In this document: positions 7,874 to 16,833 of the stretch, piece after piece
How positions within the stretch are numbered: position 1 is the first letter of the stretch
How the letters are laid out: each line of letters opens with the position of its first letter
Assembly (NCBI RefSeq): GCF_002844375.1
Contig: NZ_CP024200.1
Coordinates: 468,501-532,500 of the forward strand
Reading direction: 5' to 3'
DNA: 64,000 nt
From: Thalassospira marina
GTDB lineage: Bacteria > Pseudomonadota > Alphaproteobacteria > Rhodospirillales > Thalassospiraceae
Program-made: the position numbers and the translations under genes
Notes under the pieces: model-generated
What the model was told of the DNA's origin: nothing
What the model saw: the letters and a program-made list of their open reading frames with translations, nothing else
The model's database searches: none

Positions 7874-9394
7874 TTATTTAACCTTCCTGATCTCGCCGCG
7901 GTCGATTTTTTGCCAGTACTGGGTGGCTTCGCGTTTGACGATTGGCATCAGGAAATAAAGGCCGATCACGTTGGGCAGGGCCATGGCAAAGATCATGGCA
8001 TCGGAAAAGTCGATGACGGGATCCAAATTCATGCTTGCGCCAATGACCACGCAAATGCAGAAAAATGCCTTGAATGCCGTTTCCTTGCCTTTGCCTTCGC
8101 CAAACAGATAGGTCCAGGCTTTCAGCCCGTAATAGGACCAGGACAGCATGGTTGAAAAGGCAAACAGAACAACAGCCAGTGCCAAAATTAGCGGGAACCA
8201 CGTAAAGGCAGTTGCATAGGCCGCCGATGTCAGCTCGACCCCGGTAAGGTCGGTTTGCAACTGGCCGGAAATGGTGATGACAATTGCCGTCATGGTGCAG
8301 ATGACAACCGTATCAATGAAGGGTTCCAGCAGGGCGACATACCCCTCGGTGATGGGTTCCTTGGTGCGGACGGCGGAATGCGCAATGGCGGCAGAGCCAA
8401 TACCGGCTTCGTTGGAAAAAGCCGCGCGCTTAAAGCCCTGGATCAGCGCGCCAACCATACCACCGGCAATACCTGCGCCGGTAAAGGCGCCATCAAAAAT
8501 GCGGTAAAAGGCATCGCCGACATGTTCGATATTCATGCCGATAATCACCAACCCCGAAAGCACATAAATCACCGCCATGAAAGGCACGATTTTTTCCGTT
8601 ACCTTGGCGATGGATTTGATGCCGCCAATAATGACCATTGCCACAATGGCCGCCATCACCAGGCCAAATAGCCAGCCGCTATCGGCGATAAAGCTTTGTT
8701 CGCCACCGGTAACATTAACGATTTGCTGGAAGGCCTGATTGGCCTGAAACATGTTGCCGCCGCCAACTGCCCCGCCAATGCAGCAAATGGAAAACAGAAC
8801 GGCAAGGACGCGGCCCAGACCCGGTTTACCCTGTTCGGCAAGGCCCTTGGTCAAATAATACATCGGCCCGCCCGATACCCGGCCATCGGCATATTCGTTG
8901 CGATATTTAACGCCGAGCGTGCATTCGGTGAACTTGGATGCCATGCCCAACAGCCCGGCCAATATCATCCAGAAAGTTGCACCAGGCCCACCAATCGAGA
9001 TCGCAACGGCCACCCCGGCAATATTGCCCAGCCCGACCGTGCCTGAAAGAGCGGTTGCCAGTGCCTGAAAATGCGAAACTTCGCCCGCATCATTTGGGTC
9101 GGAATAATCGCCCTTCACCAGTGATATGGCGTGCCCAAACATGCGAAACTGCACAAAGCCGAAATAAAGCGTGAAAATGGTAGCCGCGATCACCAGCCAG
9201 CCGACGATAAGGGGAAATTCGATATCGCCAAATTGCACGCTGTAAAAAATAGTACCGGCGATCACATCGGAAATCGGGGCGATGGTTTCGTTAATGGCCT
9301 GGTCCATGCCGCTTTCCTGGGCCTGTGCCATTGGCGAAAGGGATAAAATGGTGACACCGGCCGTTGCGGCAGGAATCCATTTTAGCGAAAACAT
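7874..9394 (-). CDS. AGCS-family sodium:alanine/glycine symporter
   Basis: This 506-residue multi-spanning membrane protein has the AGCS core: SHFQALATALSGTVGLGNIA near residues 106-125, SIGGPGATFWMILAGLLGMA just after, and GFKRAAFSNEAGIGSAAIAH further on. The family imports alanine, glycine or related amino acids with Na+ or H+. A hydrophobic N-terminus ending AQAQESG resembles the extra leader seen in many marine members. The start at 9394 is chosen for AGGAG six bases upstream; an earlier in-frame start at 9451 lacks support. It follows the universal stress gene on the same strand. The exact substrate cannot be read from sequence. Confidence 0.92.
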   Translation of the reverse strand: MFSLKWIPAATAGVTILSLSPMAQAQESGMDQAINETIAPISDVIAGTIFYSVQFGDIEFPLIVGWLVIAATIFTLYFGFVQFRMFGHAISLVKGDYSDPNDAGEVSHFQALATALSGTVGLGNIAGVAVAISIGGPGATFWMILAGLLGMASKFTECTLGVKYRNEYADGRVSGGPMYYLTKGLAEQGKPGLGRVLAVLFSICCIGGAVGGGNMFQANQAFQQIVNVTGGEQSFIADSGWLFGLVMAAIVAMVIIGGIKSIAKVTEKIVPFMAVIYVLSGLVIIGMNIEHVGDAFYRIFDGAFTGAGIAGGMVGALIQGFKRAAFSNEAGIGSAAIAHSAVRTKEPITEGYVALLEPFIDTVVICTMTAIVITISGQLQTDLTGVELTSAAYATAFTWFPLILALAVVLFAFSTMLSWSYYGLKAWTYLFGEGKGKETAFKAFFCICVVIGASMNLDPVIDFSDAMIFAMALPNVIGLYFLMPIVKREATQYWQKIDRGEIRKVK

Positions 9395-9482
9395 GAGGTG
9401 CTCCTGATCTTGCTTTTTTGTTTGCCCGTATTTTTGGCGGCATTGCCGCATTTCGGTGCCGTTCAGTGCCGGTTGCTATGCA

Positions 9483-9917
9483 TCATGGAACAACGGTGAC
9501 GGGCAGGGGCGCAGCCTGAACCAGTGTCAGGGCCAGGCTGCCAAGAAGCCGTGCGCCAAGGGCCGATCCACCCTTGCGGCCAATGATGATCTGGGTTGCC
9601 TGTTTTTCACGGGCGATTTTGCACATCAGTTCGCCCGAATGCCCGTAGCGGACTTCGTATGTCACGCTGATGTTGCGATTGCGCAGAATTTCCAGCGCGG
9701 GGTTCAGGGTGGTTTCCGCCCGGCCAAGTTCCTCGGTGCGGCGCTGGTGGCGTTCTTCAAGTTCCTGCGCGGAAAGGAAGCTGTAAGGCGACCATTCAAG
9801 GATATAGGCGATGTGAATGGGGCATCCTTCGGCTTCGGCGCGTGCGCCGGCAAATTCAACCGCGCGGTGCGCGGCGTCGGTGCCGTCAAACCCGACTAAT
9901 ATGGGGTGATCGGACAT
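9483..9917 (-). CDS. Universal stress protein, UspA family
   Basis: A single 144-residue Usp domain starts ILVGFDGTDAAHRAVEFA and ends with the ATP-binding loop GRKGGSALGARLLGSLA (G-x2-G-x9-G-S), so it belongs to the nucleotide-binding subgroup. The central segment SVTYEVRYGHSGELMCKIA is also typical. GGAG lies eight bases before the ATG. It is 88 bp upstream of the AGCS symporter gene on the same strand and may be cotranscribed with it. Function beyond general stress tolerance cannot be assigned. Confidence 0.93.
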   Translation of the reverse strand: MSDHPILVGFDGTDAAHRAVEFAGARAEAEGCPIHIAYILEWSPYSFLSAQELEERHQRRTEELGRAETTLNPALEILRNRNISVTYEVRYGHSGELMCKIAREKQATQIIIGRKGGSALGARLLGSLALTLVQAAPLPVTVVP

Positions 9918-10665
9918 GTCTGTTGCTCCATGGATTGGGAAATGTGCAGCGTTCCGTCTGAGAGAGGAAAGGCAGGATCTGTCCGTGCCGGGAAGGTGTC
10001 GTGGGATGTGCGACCAAACCGGTCAGGCCATAGATGCCACCCTTGCGCCCGGCGGTTTTTAACGGCGGGGGCGAGGGCAGGCGGATGCCATATATTGATT
10101 TGCCGATTGCAGTCATTTGCGTCTCCCTGACCGGCGGGCATATGCCTTGCGCTGAATATCCGGGCGGTTTTGCACCCTGGTGTCGTTCTGATTCTTTCAA
10201 ACAGGCAAAACCGTGGATTGCGCAGATGAACGCCTTTGGTTGTAATTTGTTCCGATAAAACTATCAGGGATTTAGTCTGAAATTAGACCGAAACACGAAA
10301 TAACTGCGCAAATCCAATTAAAACAGCGGGCTTTTCACCGATTTAACCGGTCTGAAAATGGGTTTAAAATTAATCTTGACCAAATGATCAGGATTGGTCA
10401 TCCTATAGGGGTCAGAGAGAGGCTCCTGACCGTGTATGCAAAGTTAAAAGACAAAAACACGGCAGGATAAAAGGGATCGACAGCCCTGATCGCAAAAATG
10501 CGACGGGATTGTTGTAAAACGCCAGGAATACACATTGCCGGATATGTCAGGGGTGGCAGGGTAAACCATGCCATCAAGGCCCGTGATGTATCTGCGCGTT
10601 GTATTTCTGGTTTCATGTCTCTCGCTGGCGCAGGAGAGGACGCCTTTACGGCAGGGAGACATGAA
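9918..10665. promoter_or_regulatory. 748-bp divergent intergenic region between usp and preT
   Basis: No gene is supported. It contains the RutR-like box at 10376-10391 followed by TCCTATAG, a possible -10 region, then a ~250-nt untranslated leader. The leader holds a small hairpin (GGTCAG at 10410-10415 with CTGACC at 10426-10431) and, at its end, the hairpin that covers the preT ribosome-binding site. The long open frames here are extensions of preT or antisense shadows. Confidence 0.6.
10376..10391 (+). promoter_or_regulatory. RutR-like operator upstream of preT
   Basis: TTGACCAAATGATCAG closely matches the published E. coli RutR consensus TTGACCA-N2-TGGTCAA, with two differences in the right half. 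The left half also reads as a -35 hexamer (TTGACC), so a bound repressor would block the promoter. A related copy stands at 16442-16457, beside the TetR-family gene of this cluster. A further TGGTCA half-site follows at about 10394-10399. Confidence 0.7.
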
Positions 10666-10666
10666 A
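10611..10666 (+). promoter_or_regulatory. preT: Hairpin sequestering the preT Shine-Dalgarno and start codon
   Basis: TTTCATGTCTC at 10611-10621 pairs perfectly over 11 bp with GAGACATGAAA at 10656-10666. The right arm contains most of the GGGAGA ribosome-binding site and reaches the A of the start ATG. The loop spans 10622-10655. This arrangement predicts translational control of preT. No known riboswitch class is recognised. Confidence 0.55.
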
Positions 10667-12012
10667 TGACGACCCAGCAGGCAAAGCCCGCTTTGCAAAC
10701 CGGCCAGATGTCGGCCGTTGCCATCGCCGACAATTTTTCCGATCTGCACCCGCCTTTTTCCACCTTGCAGGCCATGGCCGAAAGCAACCGGTGCCTTTAT
10801 TGTTATGATGCGCCCTGTGTCACGGCGTGCCCGACATCGATTGATATTCCAAGTTTTATTCGCAAAATCAGCACCGGTAACCCGGACGGGGCGGCAAAAA
10901 CCATTTTGTCGGCCAATATCATGGGCGGTACCTGTGCCCGCGCCTGTCCGACCGAGGTTCTGTGTGAGCAGGCCTGTGTGCGCAATGTTGCCGAAGACGA
11001 AGCCGTCGAAATTGGCAGCCTGCAGCGCTATGCCGTTGACCATTTAATGGCGCGCAACCTGTCGCATCCGTTTAAACGCGCAGAAGCCACGGGCAAAAAA
11101 ATTGCCGTTATTGGTGCCGGTCCTGCCGGGCTTAGCTGTGCGCACCGTGCAGCCATGCTGGGCCATGATGTGACGGTGTTTGAAGCGAAACCAAAACCGG
11201 GCGGCCTTAATGAATATGGCCTTGCGGCCTATAAAATGACCAATGATTTCGCCCAGCGCGAAGTTGAATTCCTGCTTGGTATCGGCGGGATTACCATTGA
11301 ATATGGCAAGGCGCTGGGCCGCGATATTTCACTTGCCGATGTCAAAGCATCCTTTGATGCCGTTTTTGTTGGTGTGGGCCTTGGCGCAACCAATAATCTG
11401 GGCCTTGCCGGTGAAGCCGCCAGCGGCGTTGATGATGCGATTGATTTTATCGAAAATCTGCGCCAGGCCAGCGATAAATCCACCATGCCGGTGGGCAATG
11501 CGGTTGTGGTGATTGGCGGGGGCAATACCGCGATTGATGCCGCCGTGCAGGCAAAACGCCTGGGGGCTGACGAAGTAACCCTGGTTTACCGTCGGGGGCC
11601 GGAAAATATGTCCGCCACCGAATTCGAACAGGAACTGGCCAAAATCAACGGCGTGATCGTGCGTTATTGGGCCAAACCGGTCGAGATCAAGGCCAATGGC
11701 CGCCTGATGGGCATGGTGTTTGAAAAAACCGCGCTGGATGCCAGTGGCAAGCTGGTGGGGACTGGCGAGACCTTCGAGGTCAAAACCGATCAGGTTCTTA
11801 AGGCGATTGGTCAGAAAATTAAAACCGATGATCTTGCCGGGATGGAAATTTCCGGGGGCAAGATTGTGGTGGATGAAAATTACCAGACGACGGCGGCAGG
11901 CATTTTTGCCGGTGGGGACTGCATCAAAAGCGGCGAGGATTTGACCGTGCAATCGGTCGAGGATGGCAAATGTGCCGCCATCGCCATTGATGCCTTTTTG
12001 AAAAACGCCTGA
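10666..12012 (+). CDS. preT: NAD-dependent dihydropyrimidine dehydrogenase, PreT subunit
   Basis: This 448-residue flavin/Fe-S protein is related to GltD. The N-terminal helical domain has Fe-S cysteines C43, C46, C51, C55 and C90, C94, C100, C104. An FAD fold follows (AVIGAGPAGLSCAH near 147-160), then the NAD(P) motif VVVIGGGNTAIDAAVQAKRL and the C-terminal AGIFAGGDC that closes the FAD site. With PreA it reduces uracil and thymine to 5,6-dihydropyrimidines. The start at 10666 is chosen because GGGAGA precedes it and homologues begin near here; an in-frame ATG at 10615 lacks a ribosome-binding site. preA follows 26 bp downstream. Confidence 0.95.
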   Translation: MTTQQAKPALQTGQMSAVAIADNFSDLHPPFSTLQAMAESNRCLYCYDAPCVTACPTSIDIPSFIRKISTGNPDGAAKTILSANIMGGTCARACPTEVLCEQACVRNVAEDEAVEIGSLQRYAVDHLMARNLSHPFKRAEATGKKIAVIGAGPAGLSCAHRAAMLGHDVTVFEAKPKPGGLNEYGLAAYKMTNDFAQREVEFLLGIGGITIEYGKALGRDISLADVKASFDAVFVGVGLGATNNLGLAGEAASGVDDAIDFIENLRQASDKSTMPVGNAVVVIGGGNTAIDAAVQAKRLGADEVTLVYRRGPENMSATEFEQELAKINGVIVRYWAKPVEIKANGRLMGMVFEKTALDASGKLVGTGETFEVKTDQVLKAIGQKIKTDDLAGMEISGGKIVVDENYQTTAAGIFAGGDCIKSGEDLTVQSVEDGKCAAIAIDAFLKNA

Positions 12013-12038
12013 GCCCGCGCCCGCCAAGGAGAGAGAAC

Positions 12039-13316
12039 ATGGCTGATTTAAGCTGCAAAATTGCCGGTATTGATAGCCTTAACCCGTTCTGGCTGGCATC
12101 CGCACCGCCAACGGACAAAAAATACAATGTCGTGCGCGCCTTCCAGGCCGGTTGGGGTGGCGTTGTGTGGAAAACGCTGGGTATTGACCCGCCCGTGGTC
12201 AATGTGTCGTCGCGCTATGGCGCGCATCATGACCAGAACCGCCGCCTTTTGGGCATCAACAATATCGAACTGATTTCCGACCGACCATTGGCACTCAACC
12301 TTCAGGAAATTCGCGAATGCCGGGCGGAATGGCCCGATCACGTGATTATCGGTTCCATGATGGCGCCAATTGAAGAACGCGCCTGGAAGGACCTGGCCCA
12401 GCAGATTGCCGAAAGCGGCGTTCACGGCCTGGAACTGAATTTGGGTTGCCCGCATGGTATGTGCGAACGTGGTATGGGTTCTGCCATTGGGCAGGTGCCC
12501 GAAATGGTGGAGCAGGTGACACGCTGGGTCAAGGAAGCGGTCGATATTCCCGTTTTCACCAAACTGACGCCCAATATCACCAATATCCTGTGGTCGGCTG
12601 AAGCAGCGTTAAAGGGCGGGGCGGATGCCGTTTCGCTGATTAACACTGTTAACTCTATCATCTCGGTCGATCTTGATCAGATGGTGCCCGAGCCGATGGT
12701 TGATGGCAAAGGAACCCATGGCGGGTACTGCGGATCGGCGGTGAAGCCGATTGCACTGAATATGGTGGCGGAAATTGCCCGCACGCCAGAAACCCAGGCA
12801 CTGGAAATTTCGGGCATTGGCGGCATTACTACCTGGAAAGACGCCGCCGAATTTATGGCGCTCGGCGCCAATGCGGTGCAGGTGTGTACGGCGGCAATGA
12901 TTTATGGTTTCCGCGTTGTCGACGATTTGATTGACGGCATGTCGCAATGGATGGATGACCAGGGTTACACCAGTGTCGAGCAGTTTACCCGCAAGGCCGT
13001 GCCGCAGGTGGCGAACTGGAACGAACTGAATATGAATTTCGATACCAAGGCCGTGATTGACCCGGACAAATGTATCGAATGTGGTCGCTGCCATATCGCC
13101 TGTGAAGATACATCCCACCAGGCGATTGCCATGAATGCCAAGCCCGAAGGCGGGCGCGAATTTGTCGTGATTGACGAGGAATGTGTGGGTTGTAACCTGT
13201 GTTACCACATCTGTCCGGTGCCCGATTGTATCACGATGGAGCCTGTCAAAACCGACAAGCCCTATATGACCTGGCCGCAGCATCCGCTCAACCCCATGCG
13301 TGACGCCGCCGAATAG
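12039..13316 (+). CDS. preA: NAD-dependent dihydropyrimidine dehydrogenase, PreA subunit
   Basis: This 425-residue protein is a dihydroorotate-dehydrogenase-like FMN barrel (LELNLGCPHGMCERGMGSA, FTKLTPNITNI, SGIGGITTWKDAAEF). The C-terminus carries two [4Fe-4S] clusters (CIECGRCHIAC near residues 344-354; CVGCNLCYHICPVPDC near 382-397). It is the catalytic partner of PreT in the first, reductive step of pyrimidine breakdown. AAGGAGAGAG precedes the ATG and the gene is 26 bp after preT. The PreT/PreA pair corresponds to the two halves of eukaryotic dihydropyrimidine dehydrogenase. Confidence 0.96.
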   Translation: MADLSCKIAGIDSLNPFWLASAPPTDKKYNVVRAFQAGWGGVVWKTLGIDPPVVNVSSRYGAHHDQNRRLLGINNIELISDRPLALNLQEIRECRAEWPDHVIIGSMMAPIEERAWKDLAQQIAESGVHGLELNLGCPHGMCERGMGSAIGQVPEMVEQVTRWVKEAVDIPVFTKLTPNITNILWSAEAALKGGADAVSLINTVNSIISVDLDQMVPEPMVDGKGTHGGYCGSAVKPIALNMVAEIARTPETQALEISGIGGITTWKDAAEFMALGANAVQVCTAAMIYGFRVVDDLIDGMSQWMDDQGYTSVEQFTRKAVPQVANWNELNMNFDTKAVIDPDKCIECGRCHIACEDTSHQAIAMNAKPEGGREFVVIDEECVGCNLCYHICPVPDCITMEPVKTDKPYMTWPQHPLNPMRDAAE

Positions 13317-13385
13317 GCGCAGCAACCCTGCAAATTGTGCATTCATTTGCATTTATATGCCCCACATATGAAAGGACTTTGATTT

Positions 13386-14663
13386 ATGACTGCTGCGTCA
13401 ACCGCCCGTAACCTCAATATCAATGGCGACCGCCTTTGGGATAGCCTGATGGAAATGGCGAAAATCGGCAAAACCGCCAAGGATGGGGTCTGCCGCCTGG
13501 CCCTGACCGATCTGGACCGCGAAAGCCGTGATTTGTTCATCAAATGGTGCAAGGACGAGGGCTGTTCGATCCGGATTGACAAGATGGGTAATATCTTTGC
13601 CCGTCGCGAAGGCAAAAACCCCGACTTGCCGCCGATTGTCGCCGGCAGCCACCTTGATAGCCAGCCGACCGGTGGCAAATATGATGGTGTTTATGGGGTG
13701 TTAAGCGGGCTTGAAGTGATCCGCACCCTGAATGATGCCAAATACGAAACCGAAGCCCCGGTGGAAGTTGTGTGCTGGACCAATGAGGAAGGATCGCGCT
13801 TTGCCCCGGCAATGGTGTCTTCGGGTGTGTTTGCCAAGGTGTTTGACCTGGGATACGGCCATTCCCGCGCGGATATCGATGGCAAAACCATGGGCGAAGA
13901 GCTGAAGCGCATCGGCTATATGGGTGATGACGAGGCCACGATTGATGCCCATCCGATGGGGGCCTATTTTGAAGCCCATATCGAACAGGGGCCGATCCTT
14001 GAAGATGAAGGCATGGATATTGGCATTGTCACCGATGCGCAAGGCCAGCGCTGGTACGAAATCACCCTGACAGGGGTAGAAGCCCATGCCGGACCAACCC
14101 CGATGACGTCACGCAAAGATGCGCTTCTGGGTGCGGCGCGTATCATTGAACTGGTAAATAAAATTGGCCTGGATCGTGGGCCGCTGGCCTGTGCGACGGT
14201 GGGCATGATGCAAATCCATCCCAATTCGCGCAATGTCATCCCCGGTCGTGTGTTCCTGACCGTCGATTTCCGCCACCCTGATGATGCCGTTCTGGCCGAT
14301 ATGGATGCCGTCCTTCGCAAAGGGGTGGAAGACATTAAATCCGGCATCGGTCTTGAATGCGAATTTGAACAGATTTTCTATTACGCACCTGTGCCGTTTG
14401 ACCCGTCCTGTGTGGATGCGGTGCGTAAGGGTGCGGAACGCGGTGGTTATAAGGCACGCGAAATTGTTTCGGGTGCGGGGCATGATGCCTGCTACCTTGC
14501 CCAGGTCACGCCTACCGCGATGATCTTTATCCCCTGTGTGGATGGCATTTCTCATAACGAGATCGAGGAAGTCCATAAGCACTGGTCAGATGCGGGCGGG
14601 CAGGTGCTGCTTGATGCCGTTCTGGCGAAGGCGGATGAAAAACCGGGTGAGCAGGCCGCTTAA
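13386..14663 (+). CDS. M20-family N-carbamoyl-amino-acid amidohydrolase (probable beta-ureidopropionase)
   Basis: This 425-residue enzyme has the hydantoinase/carbamoylase (AmaB/HyuC) motifs of the M20 metallopeptidase clan: AGSHLDSQPTGGKYDGVYG with metal-binding His and Asp, WTNEEGSRFAPAM with the Glu pair, and the later GAGHDACYLA and SHNEIEEV. Members hydrolyse N-carbamoyl-beta-alanine, N-carbamoyl amino acids or allantoate. Its place directly behind preTA makes N-carbamoyl-beta-alanine (step three of the pathway) the best guess. A second, unrelated enzyme for the same reaction lies at 19869-20735, so one may prefer the thymine-derived or another ureido substrate. AAGGA precedes the start. 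Confidence 0.88.
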   Translation: MTAASTARNLNINGDRLWDSLMEMAKIGKTAKDGVCRLALTDLDRESRDLFIKWCKDEGCSIRIDKMGNIFARREGKNPDLPPIVAGSHLDSQPTGGKYDGVYGVLSGLEVIRTLNDAKYETEAPVEVVCWTNEEGSRFAPAMVSSGVFAKVFDLGYGHSRADIDGKTMGEELKRIGYMGDDEATIDAHPMGAYFEAHIEQGPILEDEGMDIGIVTDAQGQRWYEITLTGVEAHAGPTPMTSRKDALLGAARIIELVNKIGLDRGPLACATVGMMQIHPNSRNVIPGRVFLTVDFRHPDDAVLADMDAVLRKGVEDIKSGIGLECEFEQIFYYAPVPFDPSCVDAVRKGAERGGYKAREIVSGAGHDACYLAQVTPTAMIFIPCVDGISHNEIEEVHKHWSDAGGQVLLDAVLAKADEKPGEQAA

Positions 14664-14707
14664 TTCGCACCACAGGTTCGCAATTTTATTGAAACACCCC
14701 TCCCTCG

Positions 14708-14739
14708 CGGGCTGCCTTTTGGGCGGCCCGTATTTTTTT
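14708..14739 (+). terminator. Intrinsic terminator after the amidohydrolase gene
   Basis: CGGGCTGCC at 14708-14716 pairs with GGCGGCCCG at 14722-14730 (one U-G wobble) around a five-base loop. Seven T residues follow at 14733-14739. It closes the preT-preA-amidohydrolase transcript and faces the convergent gene ending at 14761. Confidence 0.9.
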
Positions 14740-14760
14740 GATGGCGGTGCCGGGCTGGTT

Positions 14761-15651
14761 TTATTCCGGGGTGGGCGCTGGCGCAGTCTGCGCGTCTGGT
14801 TTGGGCAAATGGGCCTGCGTCATGGTGGCAAGTTGGCCGTTTTGCTCAAGCTGTTCGATAAACGCATCCAGTTCGGGCACAAGGTCCCGGCAGGGGGATT
14901 TTTTGGAAAACATGAACATGACGGGATTTTGCATCAGCGGTTTTTCTACCATGCGAATTTGATCGCCAATATTATCGTTGATGATATTGGCCATGCCGTC
15001 AAACCGGCCCAGCATCACATAATCCACGCGATTGCTGGTAAGCAGATCAAGGATGCGGTTGCCCGTCGGGGAAAAGATGATGTCGAGGTAGTCCTCGGCG
15101 TAATGATCGAGAAAATCGCCATAACTGCCACCCTGAGGCCGTGCACCCCGGCGGTCAATAAGGTCGCGGACATGATCCACCAGAAAGGGCCGCTTGGCGC
15201 TTTGAAAGACCATGATATCGTCGGATGCATAGGGCTGCGAATATGTAAATTCACGGTCCCGTTCTTCGGTGAAATAGGCGCCGGCCATGGCATCAATCTC
15301 GCCGCTTGCCAGCATCAACATGCCCCGGTTCCACGGAATATCCAGATTTACATCCAGTTCCAGCCCGCGTGATGATGTAAATTCCCGTAAAATATCGACC
15401 GATACACCATGGGCAACGCCGTTTTTGTCCTGATAGGAAATTGGCTCCCATCCGGCGGCACCCGTTATATGCAGCTTCGTGCATGTTGCCGATGCGTTGG
15501 CACTTTCAAATGGCGACGAAATGGAAGCTTTGTTGGCCAAACTGCCGTTCAGGCCGGGTTGCGTTTGCAATACGCGCGCATTGCTGGTGGACGAAACCGA
15601 CAGACCACCGGCAAGCAAAACCAGAACTGCAACGCCCCATTTCTTTCCCAT
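14761..15651 (-). CDS. Orphan periplasmic solute-binding protein, family 3
   Basis: This 296-residue protein has an N-terminal signal segment (hydrophobic ~7-25) and the SBP_bac_3 pattern: GWEPISYQDKNGVAHGVSVD, IPWNRGMLMLASGEIDAMAG and YFTEERDREFTYSQPYASDD. No permease or ATPase gene adjoins it, so it may be a sensor or a spare receptor. It lies 117 bp downstream of the RutR-like gene on the same strand. The ligand cannot be predicted; polar amino acids are usual for the family. The start at 15651 has AGGCGG upstream. The C-terminus is low-complexity, rich in Pro and Ala. Confidence 0.8.
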   Translation of the reverse strand: MGKKWGVAVLVLLAGGLSVSSTSNARVLQTQPGLNGSLANKASISSPFESANASATCTKLHITGAAGWEPISYQDKNGVAHGVSVDILREFTSSRGLELDVNLDIPWNRGMLMLASGEIDAMAGAYFTEERDREFTYSQPYASDDIMVFQSAKRPFLVDHVRDLIDRRGARPQGGSYGDFLDHYAEDYLDIIFSPTGNRILDLLTSNRVDYVMLGRFDGMANIINDNIGDQIRMVEKPLMQNPVMFMFSKKSPCRDLVPELDAFIEQLEQNGQLATMTQAHLPKPDAQTAPAPTPE

Positions 15652-15768
15652 ATTACCGCCTGCCCGGAATGACCCATTACTGATCTAAATTGGCGTAAAG
15701 GCTGGAAATTCAACTATTCTTTAGAATGGCTATCAAGGCGGCATATGTGCTGTTCAGCGATAGCGGGC

Positions 15769-16410
15769 TCAATTCAACCCGATGCCTTTCAAAATAATTT
15801 GCACGACATTCTCCTTTGCTTTTGCAAACTGCTGGTCACTCAATGCCTGGTTGCCGTTGAAAATTTCAATCTGGCTAGAAAAGTCGGCATAGTGCTGGGT
15901 GGTGGCGAAGATCATGTACATCAGGCTGTAGGGTTCGACATTGTCCATTTTGCCTTCCGCGATCCAGCGGCGGATGATGCGCACCCGGCCATCGAGCCAG
16001 TCCTTGACCGTGGTGGAAATATAATCGGACGAGAATTTAGCCCCACGGACGATTTCATGTGCCCAGACGCGCGAGCCATAGGGGGTGCTGCGCGACAGGT
16101 CCATTTTGGCCTCGATATAGCCGCGCAGGATGGTGGCGGGGTCGGTGGTGTTTTCAAATGTCATGGCTGCTTCCAGCCATTGTGAGCAGACATTTTCGAT
16201 CACGCGTCGATAAAGTGCCTCTTTGGTGGCGAAGTAATAATGGACATTGGCCTTGGGAACATTGGCAACCTCGGCAATGCGGGCGGTGGTGGCCCCCTTG
16301 AAACCGTAATCGGCGAAAACCCGTTCGGCAGCGGCAAGAATCTGGACTTCGTTTTCCTGGCGGATGGCGGCCTTGTGCGCGCCGTTGGCCGGCTTTGCAG
16401 TTGTGGTCAT
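15769..16410 (-). CDS. rutR: TetR-family regulator, RutR-like
   Basis: This 213-residue protein has an N-terminal TetR helix-turn-helix (ILAAAERVFADYGFKGATTA, then VANVPKANVHYYFATKEALY) and a C-terminal domain of the RutR/YcdC type (SRVWAHEIVRGAKF, IFATTQHYADFSSQI). RutR senses uracil and thymine and represses pyrimidine-use genes. Two RutR-like boxes, one 31 bp upstream of this start and one before preT, support autoregulation and control of the regulon. The gene sits in the middle of the pathway cluster, transcribed opposite to the enzymes. Confidence 0.85.
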   Translation of the reverse strand: MTTTAKPANGAHKAAIRQENEVQILAAAERVFADYGFKGATTARIAEVANVPKANVHYYFATKEALYRRVIENVCSQWLEAAMTFENTTDPATILRGYIEAKMDLSRSTPYGSRVWAHEIVRGAKFSSDYISTTVKDWLDGRVRIIRRWIAEGKMDNVEPYSLMYMIFATTQHYADFSSQIEIFNGNQALSDQQFAKAKENVVQIILKGIGLN

Positions 16411-16833
16411 AACCCCTGTCCCGTCTTTCTATGTATTTATCTTGACCGTTTGGTCAGGTTAAAATAATCTCTGTTTTAACGGCTAAAAAGCAAGCTGAAA
16501 TTTGCCAGGCACTTTACCATTGGCGGCCAAAGGCGCAAGAGCGTCAGGGCAGGTCGGTGATCAATCTGCCCGGCAGATAATAATAAATACAGGGATCGCT
16601 TCGATGTCATGCTCATACGGGTTTGTTGTGCGAAATCGGTACTGACAGCTACAGTCATTGTGCTGTAGTTTTTCATGTCCGGATCGCAGGGCCACGCCAT
16701 GTGCGACGTGATTCTGTTTCCGGTTGGCAGATGATTGTAATTGTTTGCCAATTTGCGGATATGCCATGATCGACGAATCATCCGGGGCCTGCGCCCTGGA
16801 AAAGCCAAACCGGGTTCGGGAGACCTGATAAAA
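16411..16833. promoter_or_regulatory. 423-bp divergent promoter region between rutR-like and aminotransferase genes
   Basis: No gene is supported. It contains the RutR-like box at 16442-16457. The open frame that extends the aminotransferase upstream to 16741 begins without a good ribosome-binding site and is treated as non-coding. No other strong repeats were seen. Confidence 0.5.
16442..16457 (+). promoter_or_regulatory. RutR-like operator
   Basis: TTGACCGTTTGGTCAG matches TTGACCA-N2-TGGTCAA with two differences. It lies 31 bp upstream of the rutR-like start codon and about 376 bp before the aminotransferase gene. It is the second such box in the pyrimidine cluster (see 10376-10391). Confidence 0.7.

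Noticed and set aside
10615..10665. Earlier in-frame ATG (10615) as the preT start
   Set aside because: No ribosome-binding site precedes it, whereas GGGAGA precedes 10666, where family similarity begins soon after.
11329..12027. 232-residue antisense frame over preT
   Set aside because: It lies inside a confident gene, and its His/Asn-rich translation is typical of a shadow frame.
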